The notes below the pieces were generated by a model. That model worked only from the letters and a program-made list of their open reading frames with translations, did not search any database and had not been told where the DNA came from. Of a DNA stretch of 64,000 nucleotides, positions 32,194-41,197 are shown in pieces; position 1 is the stretch's first letter; each line of letters opens with the position of its first letter. The DNA is from Ornithinimicrobium ciconiae (lineage in GTDB: Bacteria; Actinomycetota; Actinomycetes; Actinomycetales; Dermatophilaceae), in NCBI RefSeq assembly GCF_007197575.1, contig NZ_CP041616.1:3906001-3970000 (forward strand), read 5' to 3'. The translations under genes and the position numbers were made by a program.

Positions 32194-33513
32194 ATGGTGC
32201 AGTCCCGGGATCCGCTCCTCGTGCCGGAGCGTGAACGTCCCCCTCCCCGCAGGCCGGTGACGAGCAACCCGGCCACGAGTGAGGGGCAGTCGGCGCTGAA
32301 CGCGGGGTCGCTCACCCGGCTCCAGCGAGCAGCGGGGAATCAGGCGACGGCGCAGTTCCTGCAACGCCAGGAGTCCACGCTGACGTTCGACACACCGGAG
32401 GTTGTCACTGGCCACGTCACCACCTTGGGGCCGTCTGCAGCGGGTGGATCTGTCGCAACGCGGTGCGCGAACCTGGCGATCCAGTACGAGCGAACGATCA
32501 ACCTGGCCAGGGACAATGCCGACACCGCGCTCCAGAACTTTGAGACCTATATGGCCTTCCCTGCAGAGGCCGAGGCAGAGGCCGACCTCATGGGAGTCGC
32601 CACCAAGTTCGCGCTGAAGGAAGGCTTCAAAGCACTGTGGGACTACGCCATCACACCGATCGCTGCCGTCCCGGGGGTCGACAAACTCGCTGACCTCATG
32701 TCCACCCTTGTGGAGGAGTGCGAGCGAGCAGACACGGCAGCCGGACGGATCAAAGTGCGCGAGTGGATCCTCGAGCAGCGGGGCCACTTCCAGTCATCCT
32801 TCGACCAGACACTGCGCGCCGTGGGCGACATGGGCATGAACTTCGAGCGCGGGTATGCCGCAGTGCTCCCCGAGGGCGAGGCTGCGTCGACCGGCATCGC
32901 AGAGACCGGCGGGCGTGCGGGCAGTCGGATCGCGGCAGGGGACCGCACTCTCGTGGGCCCTGGTGCGGAGTACCTGAACCGGATCTCGAAGGCGGTCGAG
33001 GACGGCATCGAGCACGTGCCCACCTGGCAGGCGCAGCTCCAGGACATGATCGAGCGTTGGGTCAGGCGAAGCGAGAACACGGTGGAGTCACGGGGTGGGG
33101 GCGACGTCTACATGGGCGGACGCATCTATCTGACCGTCAAGCTCCTGCGTCAGGACGGTGGCTACACCGTCACGCTGCCCACGACGGGACACCTTGCCTC
33201 CGCCGAGGCGAATCGCGTGGGGGACGCCTTGCGCAGACTCTTGGCCGAGACCGGCCAGAACGTCAACGACCTCGCGATCCTCAAGGTGCTCCGTGTCGAG
33301 GTCGAGGACGAGGTCTGGGGGTTCAACGAGACCTACCACACCGTCCTGCACTACCGAGATCCCGGCCACATCGAGCACCGGGGCGTCAACTTCGGCCCTC
33401 GGGTCACCTCCGAGTATCTCGCCAAGGCCAACCGGATCATCCCGGAGGCCCTGCAACAGTTCACGCTCTCCGCGATCGACGTCCGCAGCCTCAGCTCTGC
33501 GGTGGAGGCATGA
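32194..33513 (+). CDS. Candidate eCIS cargo/effector of unknown activity
   Basis: The 439-aa protein has no recognised enzyme domain. Residues about 40-58 read LTRLQRAAGNQATAQFLQR, the same short block as in the preceding DUF4157 protein, after a Pro/Arg-rich disordered leader. The body is helical to about residue 290 and then more beta-rich (about 300-420, with YLTVKLLRQDGGYTVTLP). ATG at 32194 has GGAAGG 8 nt upstream; a GTG at 32185 is an alternative. It lies 81 bp after DUF4157 and just before the sheath. By analogy with other eCIS loci this is the cargo position (inference). Confidence 0.7.
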   Translation: MVQSRDPLLVPERERPPPRRPVTSNPATSEGQSALNAGSLTRLQRAAGNQATAQFLQRQESTLTFDTPEVVTGHVTTLGPSAAGGSVATRCANLAIQYERTINLARDNADTALQNFETYMAFPAEAEAEADLMGVATKFALKEGFKALWDYAITPIAAVPGVDKLADLMSTLVEECERADTAAGRIKVREWILEQRGHFQSSFDQTLRAVGDMGMNFERGYAAVLPEGEAASTGIAETGGRAGSRIAAGDRTLVGPGAEYLNRISKAVEDGIEHVPTWQAQLQDMIERWVRRSENTVESRGGGDVYMGGRIYLTVKLLRQDGGYTVTLPTTGHLASAEANRVGDALRRLLAETGQNVNDLAILKVLRVEVEDEVWGFNETYHTVLHYRDPGHIEHRGVNFGPRVTSEYLAKANRIIPEALQQFTLSAIDVRSLSSAVEA

Positions 33514-33710
33514 GGAAGGTGCCCCACGGCATACCTCTGCCGGTCCCGTCAGGGCCACTGCGCGATGGGGCACGCAGTCGAGGCTCCGCCGTCTCATCGC
33601 TCGCTTCCCGTTGAGGCAACCAACCCTGCCCCCGGCTCCGTCCCCGCGGCCCTGTCGCGGTCCCGCAGACCGCAGCAGGCTAGCGGTCAACCATCGACGA
33701 AGGAGGGCCC

Positions 33711-35267
33711 ATGCCTACCTACCTCTCCCCAGGTGTCTACGTGGAGGAGGTGCCATCCGGTTCCAAGCCTCTTGAGGGCGTGGGGACCGCAGTCGCCGCG
33801 TTCGTGGGCCTCTCCGCCCAGGGACCATTCAATGAGCCGACGTTGGTGAGCAACTGGACCCAGTTCACCTCCACCTTCGGCGGCTTCATCCCCGGCTCCT
33901 ACCTGGCCACATCGGTCCAGGGCTACTTCCTCAACGGCGGCGGCAACTGCTATGTCGTGCGGATTGGCCAGGAGAACGGCAACGGCCGAGGTTCCTCCCG
34001 CTCCAAGGAGGCACCGCCCGAGCTCGCGCCGGGACCGCAGGCCCAGCTGGGACGGATCACCATCAGGGCGCTGGAGGCCGACGCAACCGACGGATCGCTC
34101 ACTGTTGAGGTGGCCGATGCCGGCGGAGAGAGCCCCAGCGACGACATGTTCAAGCTCGTCGTCAAGCGGGACGGCAAGGTTGTTGAGGAGTATGATCGCA
34201 CGACCCTGAAGTCCGGCAAGGCGAACGTGGCGACGGTGGTGAACGCCGCGTCGAAAACAATCACCATCGAGGACGCCGGCAGTGGCTCGCTCGCCCGCCC
34301 CGAGACGGGCGCGACCACCCTGGCCACACCCCCGCCACCGGCTGCAGTGCCGGCCAGTATCGACGCCGACGACTATGTCGGTGACGTTGCCGAACGCACC
34401 GGGTTCTCCGGTTTGGAGTCCATCGACGAGATCACCATGCTCGCCGTCCCGGACCTGATGAGCGCCTACCAGCAGGGCGTCATCGACTTGGAAGCCGTGC
34501 AGGCGGTCCAGTTGGGCATGATCGCGCACTGCGAGCTCATGGGAGACCGGATGGCCATCCTGGACCCGCCGCCCGGGTTGAACGCCCAGCAGATCAAGGA
34601 GTGGCGCGTCGAGGCCGCCGGTTACGACTCGCCCTACGCCACGCTTTACTGGCCCTGGATCAAGTCTCCCGACCCGATCACCGGGCAGATGACCTTCATG
34701 CCGCCCTCCGGCCACCTGGCCGGCATCTGGGGACGCAATGACGACACACGCGGGGTGCACAAGGCACCGGCCAACGAGGTGGTCCGCGGCGCCGTCAGCC
34801 TGGAGACCCAGATCACCCGGAACGAGCACGACCTGCTCAACCCCGTGGGCATCAACTGCATCCGCGCCTTCCCAGGGCAAGGCATCAGGGTCTGGGGCGC
34901 TCGCACCCTGTCCTCGGACCCGGAATGGCGTTACGTCAACATCCGGCGGCTGTTCAACTACCTGGAGGAGAGCATCCTCAACGGCACCAACTGGGCCGTC
35001 TTCGAGCCCAACGACCAGGCACTGTGGGCCAAGTTGCGCCGCACCATCAGCGCGTTCCTGGTCAACGAGTGGCGCAAGGGTGCCCTGTTCGGGTCCACCC
35101 CAGACGAGGCCTTCTTCGTCAAGTGCGACGAGGAGACCAACCCGGCCGAGGGCATCGACGCGGGCCAGGTGGTCTGCCTGGTCGGGGTCGCCCCGGTCAA
35201 GCCGGCGGAGTTCGTCATCTTCCGGCTCTCCCAGTTCTCCGGCGGCACCAGCCTGGTGTCGGAGTAG
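33711..35267 (+). CDS. Contractile tail sheath protein
   Basis: The 518-aa product opens with PTYLSPGVYVEEVPSGSKP, the standard start of phage-tail-sheath and eCIS sheath proteins, then AAFVGLSAQGP and YFLNGGGNCYVVRIG. A variable insertion domain spans about 90-210. The conserved C-terminal part includes YTAL-like YATLYWPW, GHLAGIWGRND, HKAPANEVVRG, INCIRAFPGQGIRVWGARTL, YVNIRRLFNYLEESI and the FVIFRLSQF ending. It forms the contractile outer cylinder. It begins a run of tightly linked structural genes, with GGAGG before ATG. Confidence 0.96.
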   Translation: MPTYLSPGVYVEEVPSGSKPLEGVGTAVAAFVGLSAQGPFNEPTLVSNWTQFTSTFGGFIPGSYLATSVQGYFLNGGGNCYVVRIGQENGNGRGSSRSKEAPPELAPGPQAQLGRITIRALEADATDGSLTVEVADAGGESPSDDMFKLVVKRDGKVVEEYDRTTLKSGKANVATVVNAASKTITIEDAGSGSLARPETGATTLATPPPPAAVPASIDADDYVGDVAERTGFSGLESIDEITMLAVPDLMSAYQQGVIDLEAVQAVQLGMIAHCELMGDRMAILDPPPGLNAQQIKEWRVEAAGYDSPYATLYWPWIKSPDPITGQMTFMPPSGHLAGIWGRNDDTRGVHKAPANEVVRGAVSLETQITRNEHDLLNPVGINCIRAFPGQGIRVWGARTLSSDPEWRYVNIRRLFNYLEESILNGTNWAVFEPNDQALWAKLRRTISAFLVNEWRKGALFGSTPDEAFFVKCDEETNPAEGIDAGQVVCLVGVAPVKPAEFVIFRLSQFSGGTSLVSE

Positions 35268-35316
35268 CCGGCCCGAGCACCCACCCAGCACCACGACATA
35301 CGAGAGGTGACACACC

Positions 35317-35760
35317 ATGCCATTGCCAGAGAATGACGCGGGCGTCGGCTACTCCTTCGGCCTGGAGGTCGACGGGATCCAGATCAAGCACATCACGGAG
35401 ATCAGCGGCCTGAAGATGGAGCAGGACGTGGTCGAGCTCAAGCAGAACGACTCCAAGGGCAACTACGTCATCAAGAAGATCCCCGGCCGGTGGAAGGCGG
35501 GAGAGCTCACCGTGACCCGGCCGCTGAACGCGGACAACAGTTTCAAGGACTGGGTCAAGAACGCACAGCTCGGCAAGATGGGTGACGTGCGCAAGGGCGG
35601 TGCCGTCATCCTCTACGACTACGAGAACGCACCGGTTGCACGCTACAACTTCACCAACGCCTGGCCCAAGAGCCTGGAGATGAGCACCCTCAAGGCCGGC
35701 GACACCTCGGTGCTCACCGAGAAGCTCGTGATGACCTACGAGAAGCTCGAGGCTGAGTGA
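35317..35760 (+). CDS. Inner tube protein (T4 gp19-like)
   Basis: The 147-aa protein matches the tail-tube family: YSFGLEVDGIQIKHITEISGLKMEQDVVEL at the start, GRWKAGELTVTRPLNADNSF in the middle and LVMTYEKLEAE at the end. It polymerises into the rigid tube inside the sheath. It follows the sheath by 49 bp, as in all eCIS loci, with GAGGTG upstream. Confidence 0.95.
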   Translation: MPLPENDAGVGYSFGLEVDGIQIKHITEISGLKMEQDVVELKQNDSKGNYVIKKIPGRWKAGELTVTRPLNADNSFKDWVKNAQLGKMGDVRKGGAVILYDYENAPVARYNFTNAWPKSLEMSTLKAGDTSVLTEKLVMTYEKLEAE

Positions 35761-36230
35761 TGCGCCGCTCGGCGGTCCTCCCGGCTCCTGCTGACGAGCG
35801 GCCCGCGGCCGGGGAGGACATCAGCGAGAGCCAGGAGAGCCGCCGGGCGCAGCGCGAGGAGTTCCGCACCGAGTTCTCCTTCGTCCTCCCGCGGGGTTAC
35901 GTCGACGGCGAGGGGACGGTCCACCGCGACGGCGTGATGCGGCTGGCCACCGCCCGCGACGAACTGATCCCCCTGACGGACGACCGCGTGCGGGAGAACC
36001 CTGCCTGGTTGACCGTGGTGCTCCTGGGCCGGGTGGTGACCCGGATCGGGGGCATCGAGAACGTCCACGCCGAGATCATCCAGGAGCTGTTCGCCGCTGA
36101 CCTGGCGTTCCTGCAGGACCTCTACCGGCGGATCAACCAGGAGGGCCACACCCGCGCCGCCGTGACCTGCCCGTCGTGCAAGGAGTCCTTCGAGGTGGAT
36201 ATCGCCGGTGGTCGCCTGGGGGAATCGTGA
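35760..36230 (+). CDS. Tail assembly protein with one CxxC motif
   Basis: The 156-aa product has FRTEFSFVLPRGYVDGEGTVHRDGVMRLATARDE, then VTRIGG, LFAADLAFLQDLYRRIN and a terminal CPSCKESFEVD. This matches small phage tail assembly proteins found between tube and DUF6760 genes in actinobacterial eCIS clusters. Only one CxxC pair is present, so zinc binding would need a dimer or partner. ATG at 35760 overlaps the tube stop; a GTG at 35757 is possible. Confidence 0.85.
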   Translation: MRRSAVLPAPADERPAAGEDISESQESRRAQREEFRTEFSFVLPRGYVDGEGTVHRDGVMRLATARDELIPLTDDRVRENPAWLTVVLLGRVVTRIGGIENVHAEIIQELFAADLAFLQDLYRRINQEGHTRAAVTCPSCKESFEVDIAGGRLGES

Positions 36231-36385
36231 CGTACGCGCCCCAGCGTCTCTACGAGGAGGTCGCGTACGTCGCCTACCACTTTCACTGGTCGCGGGAGGA
36301 CATCCTCGACCTGGAGCATGCCGAGCGCCAGCGCTTCGTGACCGAGATCGGCAACCTCAACCGCCGGATCAACGAGGGAGGCTGA
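36227..36385 (+). CDS. DUF6760-type small eCIS protein
   Basis: A 52-aa product, VTYAPQRLYEEVAYVAYHFH followed by WSREDILDLEHAERQRF. Small proteins with this pattern lie directly after the tail assembly gene in many actinobacterial eCIS clusters. GTG at 36227 overlaps the preceding stop by 4 bp. Role unknown; possibly a chaperone for assembly. Confidence 0.82.
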   Translation: MTYAPQRLYEEVAYVAYHFHWSREDILDLEHAERQRFVTEIGNLNRRINEGG

Positions 36386-36388
36386 GCC

Positions 36389-39300
36389 ATGGGCTGGTGG
36401 CCCAGCGGATGGCGCATCGGCGGCTCCTCCTCCCGGGCGGAAGGCAATGCCGATCGCTCGACCATGGCGTCGACACCACCAACCACCTCCTCCCACCCGC
36501 ACGACTCGACCATCCCCGCCGCGCCACGGGACCCGGGATGGCGGGTGATGGTTCCCCTGCAACGCTCCTGGGAGCAGATCCAGCCAGTCGCTCCCCTGGA
36601 TCGGTTCACCGGTGACCTTCGGTCACACCAGAACCCCAGCTTCCTCGGGCCACTGAGTCACCTCCGATCCCCGGACGGTCCGTCTGGCCGGGCCGAGGTG
36701 GTGGTGCGGGTGGGCACTCCGGTGCAGCGGATGGCCACGAGCGACCTGGTCGTCTCGCGAGGCCCCGAGACCTCCCGACCCGCGGCGGGCACCGACCGGC
36801 CGCAGCTGCAGCGTTTCGCCGCGCACCCGGACGACGCCACCACCACTGCGGCCACACCGGAGTTCTCCGAGCCCGGCACCACCCCTGTCGAGCGACCAGA
36901 AGTCACGGAATCCGCTCCGGCACCCGAGGTTGCAGGGCCACTCGCTCAAGAGCCCGCCGCAGAGCCAGGGCCCGCGTTAGCGTCTGAGCCGTCCCGTGAC
37001 GAGCCGCAGGTCGGGGCGTCACAACTCCCCATGGCGGCACAGGTGCTTCCCTCGCCCGCACCCGGGACGGCGCAGGCCCCATCCACCGCCCCCCTCGGGC
37101 CGATACCCTCCGTGCAACGGGTGAGCACACTGGCGCCAACCCAACCCCTACCCGCGCTGGTCGTGCGTTCCGCGGTGCCCGTCGCGATCCGCCAGCCGGC
37201 ACCACTGCAACGGACCTTTCCTGCCGTCCAGCCAATGGCCACCCCTGTCATCGAGTGGTCCGCATCCGAGCAGCGCACGCCCGCCCAGGGCGAGACAGCA
37301 CTCACAGCGGGCGATCTCCCGGAACGTGCCACGCCAGAACCGGCAGAGCCAGAACCAGCGACTGCTGAGTTGCCGACTGCTGAGTTGCCGACTGCTGACT
37401 TGGCAGTCAAGGCGGTGAGCACCGACCCCGTGCCCACAGAATCGCCCGCCGCCGAACCCACCGCCCCAGCGCCACCCCTCCTCGAGCACTCACTACCTGC
37501 AGAGTCACCACTGCTGGGCGAATCGGGCGCCTCCCTGGTCACCAGCGCCCCACCCTCGCCCGGGGGGCAGGGGCTGCCACCTGGCCCGGTCCAACGGACG
37601 GGTGACCCCACGACACCGGGGTTGCCACTCGTAGAGGGCGGTGTACCCGCACCGCCGAGGTCGGCAGCGTCCACCGCGTCTCCGGATCGCCGGCGGGTGC
37701 AGATCGGTGAAACCATCCAACGCACAGAATCGTCCCCGACCGAGCCGTCTGCGCCGATCCGCTCCGTTGCGCCCCCGTCGACCGGTTCCCCTGAGTCGTC
37801 TGCACCGACCCGCTCCCCCGAGGCGCCCTCATCGACCGGTTCTCCCGTTACGTCTACGCCGGCCCGCTCCCCCGAGTTGCCCCCGTCGACCGACGGCTTC
37901 GGGCCGCCACCGTCGACCGGGGCCCCCGGGCTGCCTTCCCTCTCGTTGCCAGGGGTGTCCACCACGCAGGCCACCGGAGCCACGAGCCCTGCGACACCAC
38001 GCACCACGGCGACCGGGCCCCCTCTCACGGTCAGCCGACAGGCCAGGGGCACCGACCCCGCTGACGCCCCGCCGCCAGCAGACGAACCACCGACGCGGCC
38101 CTCCCCAGCGTCGGTATCCGTCGTTGAGGCTCCCCTGACCAGCCAGTCCAGCACGGCCGCCATCCCGAGCGCACCGGGCCACCCCACTCCCACCACCCCT
38201 CAGCCGACGCGAACCGGCCCAGAACTCACGGTCAGCCGCCACAGCACAGCCTCTCGCGCTGAGGCTGCGGCGTCCCCCGAACCGCGTGCGGTCCACAGCC
38301 CTCCTGCCGACGTACCTGTCGTGCCCGTCGTGCCAACGAGGCCCGGGGAGGCACCGGACTCCGAAGGCACTGAGGAGGGTCCGCTCACCGGTGACGCGAA
38401 GGCGCTGCCGCAGCACCTGGCCCCCGCAGACGCCGTTGACCTGCCGGCTGCCCCGACTGCACTTCCCCAGGGCACGCGTCCAGAACTCGTGGTGAGCCGG
38501 CAGACGAGCACCGGTGACGAGCCCTCAGCTGCAGCACCACTGACTGCGCCGTTCTCGTGGCCCGCCGCTGTCGAGACGTCCCAAGAGACCGTCGCGACGT
38601 CACCGTCGTCCCAACGACAGGACGCCACCTCGGCCACCAGCCCGTCACCGGTCGCGACGCCGAGCGAGAGTCCCGCACCATCCCAGGCACCGCTCACCGG
38701 TCAACACCCGCTGGTGTCGAGGCAGACCGATCCGGCGAGCGACGGAGCCCCCACCTCAACACCGGCCACCTCCCCCCGCTCAGTCCCCGCCCCCAGCGAG
38801 GCTGCAGGACCACTGCGGGTGAGCCGCCAGACTCAGCCGAGTCCGGGCACCGGCGCCGCGATACCGCCCGGACACACCCGCCCACCGGTCGATCCCGACT
38901 CAGCGCTTGCACCCACGCTTCCTGTGCAGACCAGGTCCGTGGCTGACGCCCCGCTGTCCCACGCTGGTCTGCCGGTGGTCACCGCCCCGGAGGCGACCGC
39001 GCCAGCACCGACCACCACTGACGACGGGCCACAGCTGACGGTCAGTCGGGCCCAGGGTGTCAACGAGCCGAGCGCTTCCACAGGAACAGACTGGGTCAAC
39101 GAGCCCAGCGCCCCCACAGGAATGGCCTGGGTCGACGTGCCCCTCACGGGGCTGGTCCCTCCTCTGGCCGGGCCACCCACGGGCACCGGCTCCTCCTCGC
39201 TCAGCACCCCACCGCTGGCACCGCTGCCAACCCCGGCTGGAGCGACACACCCCGCAACCGCGGGGCCGACAGTCAGCAGACTGGGCACCGTCGCCACCGA

Positions 39301-39949
39301 CCGTCCACCGGTCCGGCGAGGATCACTCCACATCGGAGCACCGGTGCAGACCTGGACACCTGCCGGGTCCGCCCAGCCGCTCACTACTCGCTCAGCACCC
39401 GGCCCGGTGCCGCTGCAGCGGATCTTTTCCGCCCCGGACCAGCCCGCCAGCACGCCGCTGACCGCCTTCGCGGGCGCGGACACCTCGACCGGACCGGTCC
39501 GTCGACTCCTCGCCGGCCCACCGGTTGTCGCGTCCCCGCTCGCCACGTCCGCAGTCTCGGGACCTGCGGCCGGAGCCCACGGCATACAGACGACAGAAAC
39601 CAGCACCCCGCTGCCGGTGCAGCGCGCCAGCGCCAGCCGCCCCGGCCCTGCCGGTGGGGACTCCGTGCCCGGTGGGGACCACCCCGCCGGCGGCTTCACT
39701 GAGCTGGTGATCCAGCGCCAGTCGGAGGGCGACGCCCCGGTGCAGGAGAGTCCTGCGCCACCCACCGGTGGCACGACCGAGTCGGCCACCGGTGCACCGC
39801 AGGCGCCTTCCGCGCCGATGGTCCTGCCGTCCGGACGGGACCTGGATGAGCTGGCCGAGCGTCTCTACGAGCCGCTGAGCGCACGGCTGCGGGCGGAGCT
39901 GTGGCTCGACCGGGAACGGTCCGGGCTGATGGTCGATCTGCGGCGATGA
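36389..39949 (+). CDS. Giant Pro/Thr/Ser/Ala-rich low-complexity eCIS protein (1186 aa)
   Basis: The protein is mostly disordered, with about eight copies of a [VL][TVR]VSR motif (near residues 118, 545, 611, 698, 774, 808, 881, 960; often VSRQ) and about ten [LVI]QR motifs (for example VPLQRSW, TPVQRMA, PSVQRVS, LPVQRAS). Only the last 40 residues look folded: LDELAERLYEPLSARLRAEL, then LDRERSGLMVDLRR. That ending is characteristic of a variable eCIS gene at this position. The start is ATG at 36389, 3 bp after DUF6760. It could be a length ruler, scaffold or cargo hub; none of these is proven. Confidence 0.75.
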   Translation: MGWWPSGWRIGGSSSRAEGNADRSTMASTPPTTSSHPHDSTIPAAPRDPGWRVMVPLQRSWEQIQPVAPLDRFTGDLRSHQNPSFLGPLSHLRSPDGPSGRAEVVVRVGTPVQRMATSDLVVSRGPETSRPAAGTDRPQLQRFAAHPDDATTTAATPEFSEPGTTPVERPEVTESAPAPEVAGPLAQEPAAEPGPALASEPSRDEPQVGASQLPMAAQVLPSPAPGTAQAPSTAPLGPIPSVQRVSTLAPTQPLPALVVRSAVPVAIRQPAPLQRTFPAVQPMATPVIEWSASEQRTPAQGETALTAGDLPERATPEPAEPEPATAELPTAELPTADLAVKAVSTDPVPTESPAAEPTAPAPPLLEHSLPAESPLLGESGASLVTSAPPSPGGQGLPPGPVQRTGDPTTPGLPLVEGGVPAPPRSAASTASPDRRRVQIGETIQRTESSPTEPSAPIRSVAPPSTGSPESSAPTRSPEAPSSTGSPVTSTPARSPELPPSTDGFGPPPSTGAPGLPSLSLPGVSTTQATGATSPATPRTTATGPPLTVSRQARGTDPADAPPPADEPPTRPSPASVSVVEAPLTSQSSTAAIPSAPGHPTPTTPQPTRTGPELTVSRHSTASRAEAAASPEPRAVHSPPADVPVVPVVPTRPGEAPDSEGTEEGPLTGDAKALPQHLAPADAVDLPAAPTALPQGTRPELVVSRQTSTGDEPSAAAPLTAPFSWPAAVETSQETVATSPSSQRQDATSATSPSPVATPSESPAPSQAPLTGQHPLVSRQTDPASDGAPTSTPATSPRSVPAPSEAAGPLRVSRQTQPSPGTGAAIPPGHTRPPVDPDSALAPTLPVQTRSVADAPLSHAGLPVVTAPEATAPAPTTTDDGPQLTVSRAQGVNEPSASTGTDWVNEPSAPTGMAWVDVPLTGLVPPLAGPPTGTGSSSLSTPPLAPLPTPAGATHPATAGPTVSRLGTVATDRPPVRRGSLHIGAPVQTWTPAGSAQPLTTRSAPGPVPLQRIFSAPDQPASTPLTAFAGADTSTGPVRRLLAGPPVVASPLATSAVSGPAAGAHGIQTTETSTPLPVQRASASRPGPAGGDSVPGGDHPAGGFTELVIQRQSEGDAPVQESPAPPTGGTTESATGAPQAPSAPMVLPSGRDLDELAERLYEPLSARLRAELWLDRERSGLMVDLRR

Positions 39950-39959
39950 GGAGGCAGTC

Positions 39960-40391
39960 ATGGAAGAGCCTGACGCTGGAGTCACCACGTGCTGGGCGGT
40001 GGAGATCGGGCGGCTGAACCTGGGGTCGTGGATTAGTTGCGACGGTCTGGGCATCGAGCTGGTGATGGAGCAGCGGGAGGAGGGCGGCAACAACGGCTTC
40101 GTCTGGCAGCTGCCCACCCGGGTGAAGTACTCCAACATCAAGCTGTCCCGGCCGATCTGTTCGGAGACCAGCGCCGTCGTCGACTGGCTCACCGGCGTCG
40201 TCCGCAAGGCCGAGCCGCAGACCGCCCGCATCCGGGCCCTCACCGCTGAGGGGAAGGCGGTCGCGGTGTGGAACCTCCAAGGGGTCATCCCGGTCCGGTG
40301 GACCGGCCCCAGCATGTCCGCGGAGTCGCCCAAGACAGCCACCGAGACGGTCGAACTGGCCCATCACGGCTTCACCGTCGGAAAGGAGTGA
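39960..40391 (+). CDS. Second tube-like protein (gp19 family)
   Basis: The 143-aa product shares the tube fold pattern: WAVEIGRLNLGSWISCDGLGIELVMEQREEGG, YSNIKLSRPICSETSAVVDWL and a terminal VELAHHGF. eCIS loci usually encode two or three tube paralogues, the minor ones linking tube to spike (Pvc5-like). It has GAGGAGG before ATG at 39960 and is 2 bp from the LysM gene. Confidence 0.9.
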   Translation: MEEPDAGVTTCWAVEIGRLNLGSWISCDGLGIELVMEQREEGGNNGFVWQLPTRVKYSNIKLSRPICSETSAVVDWLTGVVRKAEPQTARIRALTAEGKAVAVWNLQGVIPVRWTGPSMSAESPKTATETVELAHHGFTVGKE

Positions 40392-40393
40392 CC

Positions 40394-41194
40394 ATGTCTT
40401 CATCCATGGCACTGGTCGTCACCGGCTCCGGCAAGGAGTCACCTCCCACCCCACTGCAAGATGCCCAGCAGGGACCTGCCAAGGACGCCACCCGGTCCCA
40501 GATGGAGCGGGCCCGACTGGTCATCTACGAGCTGCAACCGGCACCCAACGAGACCGACGCCAAGGTCGGGCCAAAGCTGGACGAGATCAACTTCCAGTTC
40601 AACCCCAAGGAGGTGAGCATCCAGAAGCAGGCCAAGTGGGAGCGCAAGCCGGCCACCGGCGCCAAGAAGGCCGGACCGCCGCAGTTCACCGGCGCCGAGC
40701 CATGCAAGCTGACCCTGGAGATGTTCCTGGATGCGACCGCCGCGCACGACACCAGTGTGGTCACCACGGTGGAGAAGCTGTTTGCCTGCTGCGCACCGAC
40801 CGAGAAGAGCAGCGACAAGGAGAAGCCCTCCCCGCCGCTGGTCGCCCTGCACTGGGGCAAGGTCACCAGCTTCGCCGCGTTCGTCACCTCGGTCAGCGCC
40901 AAGTACTCCCTGTTCAGTAGTGACGGCACCCCCATCCGGGCGCTGTGCCAGGTGTCCCTCGAGGAGATGCCGGTCCTGGCCTGGCGGCAGAACCCGACCT
41001 CGGGCGGGCTGGCGGTGCGCCGTGCCCACCAGCTCGTCGACGGGGACACCCTGGCATCCGTGGCGTATGCCGAGTACGGAGACCCCGCTCTGTGGCGACC
41101 ACTGGCCGCCTTCAACGGGATCGACGACCCGCTCCGGCTGCGCCGCGGCACCCGGCTGCTGCTGCCGACCCTGGACGAGCTGGGGGTGGGCTGA
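40394..41194 (+). CDS. LysM-containing tube/baseplate adaptor (Pvc7-like)
   Basis: The 266-aa protein has IYELQPAPNETDAKVGPKLD and INFQFNPKEVSIQKQAKWERKP, the usual entry to the eCIS tube-initiator family, then a C-terminal LysM-like module (HQLVDGDTLASVAYAEYGDPALWRPLAAFNGI, RLRRGTRLLLP). Homologues (Pvc7/gp53-like) join the tube to the baseplate. AAAGGAG stands before ATG at 40394. Confidence 0.92.
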   Translation: MSSSMALVVTGSGKESPPTPLQDAQQGPAKDATRSQMERARLVIYELQPAPNETDAKVGPKLDEINFQFNPKEVSIQKQAKWERKPATGAKKAGPPQFTGAEPCKLTLEMFLDATAAHDTSVVTTVEKLFACCAPTEKSSDKEKPSPPLVALHWGKVTSFAAFVTSVSAKYSLFSSDGTPIRALCQVSLEEMPVLAWRQNPTSGGLAVRRAHQLVDGDTLASVAYAEYGDPALWRPLAAFNGIDDPLRLRRGTRLLLPTLDELGVG

Positions 41195-41197
41195 GCC

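Noticed and set aside
33510..33614. 34-codon frame starting at the ATGA that ends the candidate cargo gene
   Set aside because: The overlap is suggestive, but the product is short, Arg/Ser/Pro-rich and unlike any small eCIS protein; not enough support for a gene.
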